NCBI GenBank assembly: GCA_002328485.1
Contig: DCUF01000070.1
Location: 36,311-100,310 of the forward strand
Length of the DNA: 64,000 nt
Reading direction: 5' to 3'
Source of the DNA: Deltaproteobacteria bacterium UBA2221
GTDB lineage: Bacteria > Desulfobacterota > Syntrophorhabdia > Syntrophorhabdales > WCHB1-27
The position numbers and the translations under genes are program-made. Shown here piece after piece: positions 59,917-64,000 of this stretch (the stretch's first letter is position 1; every line of letters begins with the position of its first letter). The notes beneath the pieces are model-generated. The model did not search any database and was not told the DNA's origin. It was given only the letters and a program-made list of their open reading frames with translations.

Positions 59917-60932
59917 AAGTTCTCCCGTAGAAGTATCGTGTAGAAGATTTCGTGATCGGCTACGACCAAGTCCCTGATATCGGTCCCCGTCGTAAAAAAG
60001 AAGACCGGTTTTGCCATGTCCATAACGTAATCGCAGATATGCCCCAGTCTATTTTCCTCATCCAGTTTTGTTATAACGAGTCCCGAAATGTCCGCATCGT
60101 TCAATTGATCGCAGTACTCTCGGATCTTGCTCTCCCTGGCCCAGGCCGGTGCCAGAATCAGTTTCTCCGTATCCTTCAGACGCCGTGCCACGCGGGCTTG
60201 CAGGTCTGTCCGTCCCGTCATATCGATGATTTTTTTTCGGGTGTCCCTTTCCATCACGAAAAACAAATCCTCTTCGGTGGAGGTGAAGTAAAAGGGGACA
60301 CCGGTACTCTCCGAGAAGGTCATGTACTCGTTGTACCTATCCTTCCGGACCGGGTCGAAGGCTACAATCGAAACAGGCTCCTCCCTTTCGACCAGGTATC
60401 GTGCGATCTTCTTTGCCGTGCTTGTCTTCCCCGAACCGCTGGGGCCGAGAATGAGGATACGGTTATGACCGTTCAGGTGCCCCACAGGTATCTTTCTCGA
60501 CAGGGTTCGTTTGAGGAAGAAATCCGCCTTCCGGACGTCGTTGGCGAAGCCCCCGGTCTCTTTGAACACGTCGGAGATAATCGAGTATGCCAGCCTGCCG
60601 TCGAATCCATTTGATATCATTATCTTGTGAAGATCCCGGAGGCCCGAGGGAAAACCGTCCAGCCGATGCCCCACTGTCTCCGTTTCCATGGAAGTCAACC
60701 TATCGCTCAAGGATTTGACGACTCCTGCAATCTCGTCTATCTTTCGCATCAGCTCTCCGCTGTGACCATCCTTCAGGCTATCCTCTTCGATGGCGATCAC
60801 CATTTCAAAACCTTTTCCAGAAGAGCCCCGACGTTCCTTCATATCAATGATGATCGCGTCCGGACCGTACTCCTCTTTGATCTTTTTCATGCCCTCTTTG
60901 ATGCTGTCAAATTGGAGGCGCCTGATCTTCAT
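59889..60932 (-). CDS. flhF: Flagellar placement GTPase FlhF
   Basis: 347 residues. The SRP-type GTPase domain contains G1 ILGPSGSGKTSTAKKIARYL, a VAFDPVR (DTYR-equivalent) G2 segment, and G4 VITKLDEENRLG. The N-terminal B domain begins MKIRRLQFDSIKEGMKKIKE. The G3 motif (usually DTAGR) is seen as IIDMTGRTD, with Met in place of Ala-equivalent positions, a mild divergence. FlhF recruits the first flagellar components to the pole. It overlaps flhA by 4 bases. Confidence 0.92.
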   Translation of the reverse strand: MKIRRLQFDSIKEGMKKIKEEYGPDAIIIDMKERRGSSGKGFEMVIAIEEDSLKDGHSGELMRKIDEIAGVVKSLSDRLTSMETETVGHRLDGFPSGLRDLHKIMISNGFDGRLAYSIISDVFKETGGFANDVRKADFFLKRTLSRKIPVGHLNGHNRILILGPSGSGKTSTAKKIARYLVEREEPVSIVAFDPVRKDRYNEYMTFSESTGVPFYFTSTEEDLFFVMERDTRKKIIDMTGRTDLQARVARRLKDTEKLILAPAWARESKIREYCDQLNDADISGLVITKLDEENRLGHICDYVMDMAKPVFFFTTGTDIRDLVVADHEIFYTILLRENLWRSEERKQ

Positions 60933-62986
60933 GGTATCCTTATCACCCCAGCAGACTTTATCTTTATCTGATGCGGAATCTCATTGTGGGAGACGATCGT
61001 GATGCCCTGGATATACCGTTCCAGGAATCTTCGCAGCTTGCCCCTGATAACGGGGTGAACGAGAAGGACGGGCTGAACATTGTCGGACATCAGTTTTTTC
61101 ATCTCGCTCCCTACCTTATCCACAAGCTGTTGACTGAACGAAAGGTCTAATGCAAGATACGTTCCCTGATCCGTGGTCTGCAGGCTATTGATAACCTTTT
61201 CCTCCAGTGTTTTCTCGAAGATGAGGACGTGGAGCGTTCCATCAATGAGGTAGGGTTTTAGGATGCTCCGAGCCATGCGCTGACGCACGTACTCACACAG
61301 GATATCGGGATCTTTCGTAACGCCGGCGTAATCGGCAATAGTCTCGAGGATAGTCACGAGATCCCTGATTGAAACCTGCTCCCGCAGGAGATTCTGGAGC
61401 ACCTTCTGGATACTGCCTACGCTAAGATTCTGCTGGCCTATCTCTTCCATCACTTTTTGATGACCGGAGGATACACCATCGATCAGCTTTTGGACCTCCT
61501 GCCGGGAAATGAGGTCATGGGCATTATTACGGACCAGTTCCGTCAGGTGCGTGGCGATGACCGTTGCGTGGTCTACGATGGTAAATCCTTCGGTTGCATA
61601 CCGTTCCTTATCTTTATCTCTGATCCAGGTCGCCTCCAGATTGAAGACAGGTTCTCGCGTTGGGATGCCGTCACCCAGGGGGCGACCCTCATCGCCACCC
61701 ATGGCCAAGAGGTGCCCGAGAAGCAGTTCGGCCCTCGCGATCTCAACACCTTTAAGGAGGATGGCGTATTCCCCTGCCTTGAACTGCAGGTTGTCCCTCA
61801 CCTTTATGGGCGGAATAACGATGCCCAGTTCCTGGGCCATCTGTTTCCTTATGGATTTCAGCTTCTCGAGCAAGCCGCCGGCCAGATCCGTGTCAACAAT
61901 AGGGATCAGCCCATACCCGATCTCGATCTCCAGGGTATCGATCGGCTGTACCGAATCCTCCTTCTCCGCTTCAACAGCGGGCGTCTCTGCAGACTCAAGT
62001 CTTTCCTGCTGCTCCTGCTGACTCTTGCCGACAACGTATCCTGCTCCTGCGGTAACGGTTGCGAGAATCAAGAACGGAATCATCGGGATCCCCGGTACGA
62101 GGCCTATGGATAAGAGAATGACCGATGTCAAAGCCATGGCTCTGGGCTGGATGGTCATCTGTGAAACAACGTCTTTGCCAAGGTTCGTGTCGCTTGACGC
62201 CCGTGTCACGATAATGCCGGCTGCCGTTGATGTCAGAAGGGCGGGTATCTGGCTGACCAGACCATCACCGATAGTCAGCATGGTGTAGACTGAAAGGGCG
62301 TCGGTAATGGTCATCCCCTTTTGTACCGTACCTATAATCAATCCGCCGATAATATTGACAAAGATGACAATGATGCCTGCTATGGCATCGCCTCGCACGA
62401 ACTTACTGGCACCGTCCATGGAGCCGTAAAAGTCCGCCTCCATCTCAACCGTCTGTCGCCGTCTCCTGGCTTCGGTATCGTCAATAAGACCGGCATTCAG
62501 ATCAGCGTCGATACTCATCTGTTTGCCCGGCATGGCATCGAGGGTGAATCGGGCGGCCACCTCGGCCACCCTTCCCGAACCTTTCGTAATGACCACAAAA
62601 TTGATCACCATGACGATCAGGAAAACGATGGCTCCCACCACGTAGTTGCCGCCGATGATAAAGGTGCCGAAGGCCTTGATGATCCGGCCGGCTGCATCCA
62701 CACCCTCGTCCCCGTGAAGCAGGATGAGCCGGGTCGATGCAATATTCAGGGATAGTCTGAACAGCGTAACGATCAGCAAAACCGACGGAAAGATCGAAAA
62801 ATCGAGCGGCTTCAGTGTGTACATACCAAGAAGGAGTATCAGAAGGGCTGTGGATATGCTGACGGTAAGGAAGATATCCATCAGGAAGGTGTTGAGCGGA
62901 ATGATCATGATGAGGATAACCACCACAACACTCAAGGCTATGAGGATGTCGCTCTTGTCTCTGACGTAGGTCAGAACCTTTTCCAT
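60929..62986 (-). CDS. flhA: Flagellar export apparatus protein FlhA
   Basis: 685 residues. Eight membrane helices in the first 320, with the FHIPEP signatures MVINFVVITKGSGRVAEVAA and FTLDAMPGKQMSIDADLNAG. The large cytoplasmic nonamer-ring domain (about 340-685) carries LIPIVDTDLAGGLLEKL and NLEATWIRDKDKE. It is the type III export gate ring. It overlaps the flhB stop codon and flhF. Confidence 0.97.
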   Translation of the reverse strand: MEKVLTYVRDKSDILIALSVVVVILIMIIPLNTFLMDIFLTVSISTALLILLLGMYTLKPLDFSIFPSVLLIVTLFRLSLNIASTRLILLHGDEGVDAAGRIIKAFGTFIIGGNYVVGAIVFLIVMVINFVVITKGSGRVAEVAARFTLDAMPGKQMSIDADLNAGLIDDTEARRRRQTVEMEADFYGSMDGASKFVRGDAIAGIIVIFVNIIGGLIIGTVQKGMTITDALSVYTMLTIGDGLVSQIPALLTSTAAGIIVTRASSDTNLGKDVVSQMTIQPRAMALTSVILLSIGLVPGIPMIPFLILATVTAGAGYVVGKSQQEQQERLESAETPAVEAEKEDSVQPIDTLEIEIGYGLIPIVDTDLAGGLLEKLKSIRKQMAQELGIVIPPIKVRDNLQFKAGEYAILLKGVEIARAELLLGHLLAMGGDEGRPLGDGIPTREPVFNLEATWIRDKDKERYATEGFTIVDHATVIATHLTELVRNNAHDLISRQEVQKLIDGVSSGHQKVMEEIGQQNLSVGSIQKVLQNLLREQVSIRDLVTILETIADYAGVTKDPDILCEYVRQRMARSILKPYLIDGTLHVLIFEKTLEEKVINSLQTTDQGTYLALDLSFSQQLVDKVGSEMKKLMSDNVQPVLLVHPVIRGKLRRFLERYIQGITIVSHNEIPHQIKIKSAGVIRIP

Positions 62987-64000
62987 TACGGCCCTACCCT
63001 TTTCCTGATCTTGTAGACCCGAGCCAGCAGTTCAGCAACGATCACATAGAATTTCTCCGGTATGTAGTCGCCGATCTTAACGCCAAAGAACAGGGCCTGA
63101 GCGAGCGGCTTGTTTTCCATGATCGGAATGCCGTGCATGCGGGCAATGCTCTTGATTTTGTCAGCCACGAAACCGGCTCCCTTGGCGACAACCTTGGGAG
63201 CCGCCATCTCCTTTGCTCGATAGCTCAGGGCAACGGCGTAGGTAGTCGGGTTTGTCACGATCACATCGGCCTTCTTGACATCTTCCAACATTCTTCGCCG
63301 TGAAAATTGCCTCTGAAGACTTCTGATTCTGGATTTGACGAGGGGATTGCCTTCCCTCTCCTTGCTCTCCTCTATTACCTCCTGCTTGGTCATCATCATG
63401 TCTTTCATGAACTGCCATTTCTGGAACATGAAATCCAGGACCGCCAGGAAGAAGAAGACAATGCCCAGTTTGATGGCCAGGGTAAAGGCAAGCTTACCCA
63501 TGAAGCTGCCAATAATCCTGGTGTCCTCGCGCGGCAGGGCCATAATGGCGGGAAGTTCATTTTTGATGAGGGAGTAAGAAACCCAGGCCAGGATCGCTAT
63601 CTTGAACAGGGATTTCACCAGCTCCTGTAAAGACCTCAGACTGAAAAACTTGCCGAGCCCAGTGATGGGGTTGAGGGCGTTGAAATCGAATTTAAGGGCC
63701 TTGGGGCTCAGCCGAAATCCGGTCTGAAGCACGTTTGCCGATATGCTTAGCACTATGAGGAAGACAAATATGGGAACCGTCACCTTGAGCCAGCCGCTCA
63801 GGGCGAATGAAAGGGTGTCAAACACGTTCGACAGAGAAATATCTACGTTGGCGTTTTGAATGGCATGGACATAGGTTCGGTATGTCTCCTGAAAAGTTCT
63901 TGTAAAGGTAAAATAGAGGAAGATGGAAGAGAAGAGGATGATAAAACAGGAGGACAGCTCAGGCGATCTGGCTACCTTGCCTTTGTCCCTGGCATCTTGT
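62986..64000 (-). CDS. flhB: Flagellar export switch protein FlhB (5' end outside the window)
   Basis: About 338 residues are inside the window; the true N-terminus lies beyond base 64000. The frame opens KDARDKGKVARSPELSSCF, the typical region before the first membrane helix, and GTG 63825 is only an internal codon. Four membrane segments follow. The autocleavage site is VTNPTTYAVAL (Asn-Pro-Thr-His is usual; here Asn-Pro-Thr-Thr), then YRAKEMAAPKVVAKGAGFVA. Cleavage at NPT switches export from rod/hook to filament substrates. Confidence 0.95.
   Translation of the reverse strand, partial: QDARDKGKVARSPELSSCFIILFSSIFLYFTFTRTFQETYRTYVHAIQNANVDISLSNVFDTLSFALSGWLKVTVPIFVFLIVLSISANVLQTGFRLSPKALKFDFNALNPITGLGKFFSLRSLQELVKSLFKIAILAWVSYSLIKNELPAIMALPREDTRIIGSFMGKLAFTLAIKLGIVFFFLAVLDFMFQKWQFMKDMMMTKQEVIEESKEREGNPLVKSRIRSLQRQFSRRRMLEDVKKADVIVTNPTTYAVALSYRAKEMAAPKVVAKGAGFVADKIKSIARMHGIPIMENKPLAQALFFGVKIGDYIPEKFYVIVAELLARVYKIRKRVGP

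Overview
The window looks like a chromosomal stretch of a motile, Gram-negative, deltaproteobacterial-type (Desulfobacterota-like) bacterium. It has L- and P-ring flagellar genes (outer membrane), a type IVa pilus secretin cluster, sigma-54 control, CcsB-type cytochrome c maturation next to hemA, RodZ and RuvABC. A Syntrophorhabdus-like lineage would fit, but that is an impression from protein style and gene order, not a test. There are no rRNA genes, CRISPR arrays, insertion sequences or phage genes.

Layout. (1) 1-7384, minus strand: housekeeping genes guaB, dnaE, accA, acyP, ccsB and the start of hemA. (2) 7731-9622, plus strand: two oligopeptide-type ABC ATPases without permeases. (3) 9717-24163, plus strand: a type IV pilus region. 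A sigma-54 activator with a degenerate receiver is followed by a sigma-54 promoter, pilA, prepilin peptidase pilD, five pilin-like proteins, an O-antigen-ligase-type protein (likely pilin glycosylation), a structured leader RNA, pilMNOPQ, an unknown exported protein and a pseudouridine synthase. (4) 24373-33368: a small Fis-like protein, a LUD / IMP cyclohydrolase / purD / leuB-like operon, a radical SAM protein, tRNA-Val(CAC)-yebC, ruvCAB and rodZ. (5) 33587-64000, almost all minus strand: motility and chemotaxis genes. These are motAB with c-di-GMP-type genes, flagellin with flbT and flaF, an unusual plus-strand TPR protein, flgF-G-A-H-I-J-M-N-K-L, a che operon with HEAT and HDOD proteins, then fliA, flhG, flhF, flhA and partial flhB.

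The motility region shows a readable regulatory plan. A near-perfect sigma-54 element precedes flgF. FliA (sigma-28)-type elements, close to TAAAGTTT-N11-GCCGATAA, precede the motAB operon, flagellin, the TPR gene, flgM (inside flgJ) and the HDOD/che operon (overlapping the fliA stop codon). Both the sigma factor (FliA) and its anti-sigma factor (FlgM) are encoded here. FlbT and FlaF probably supply post-transcriptional control of flagellin. The most unusual items are the predicted leaderless starts of flgF and the TPR gene, the sigma-28-linked TPR/Ig-like protein beside flagellin, the GEMM-reminiscent RNA before pilM, a stand-alone IMP cyclohydrolase, and heptamer-period repeats, one of which encodes part of the FlgI signal peptide.
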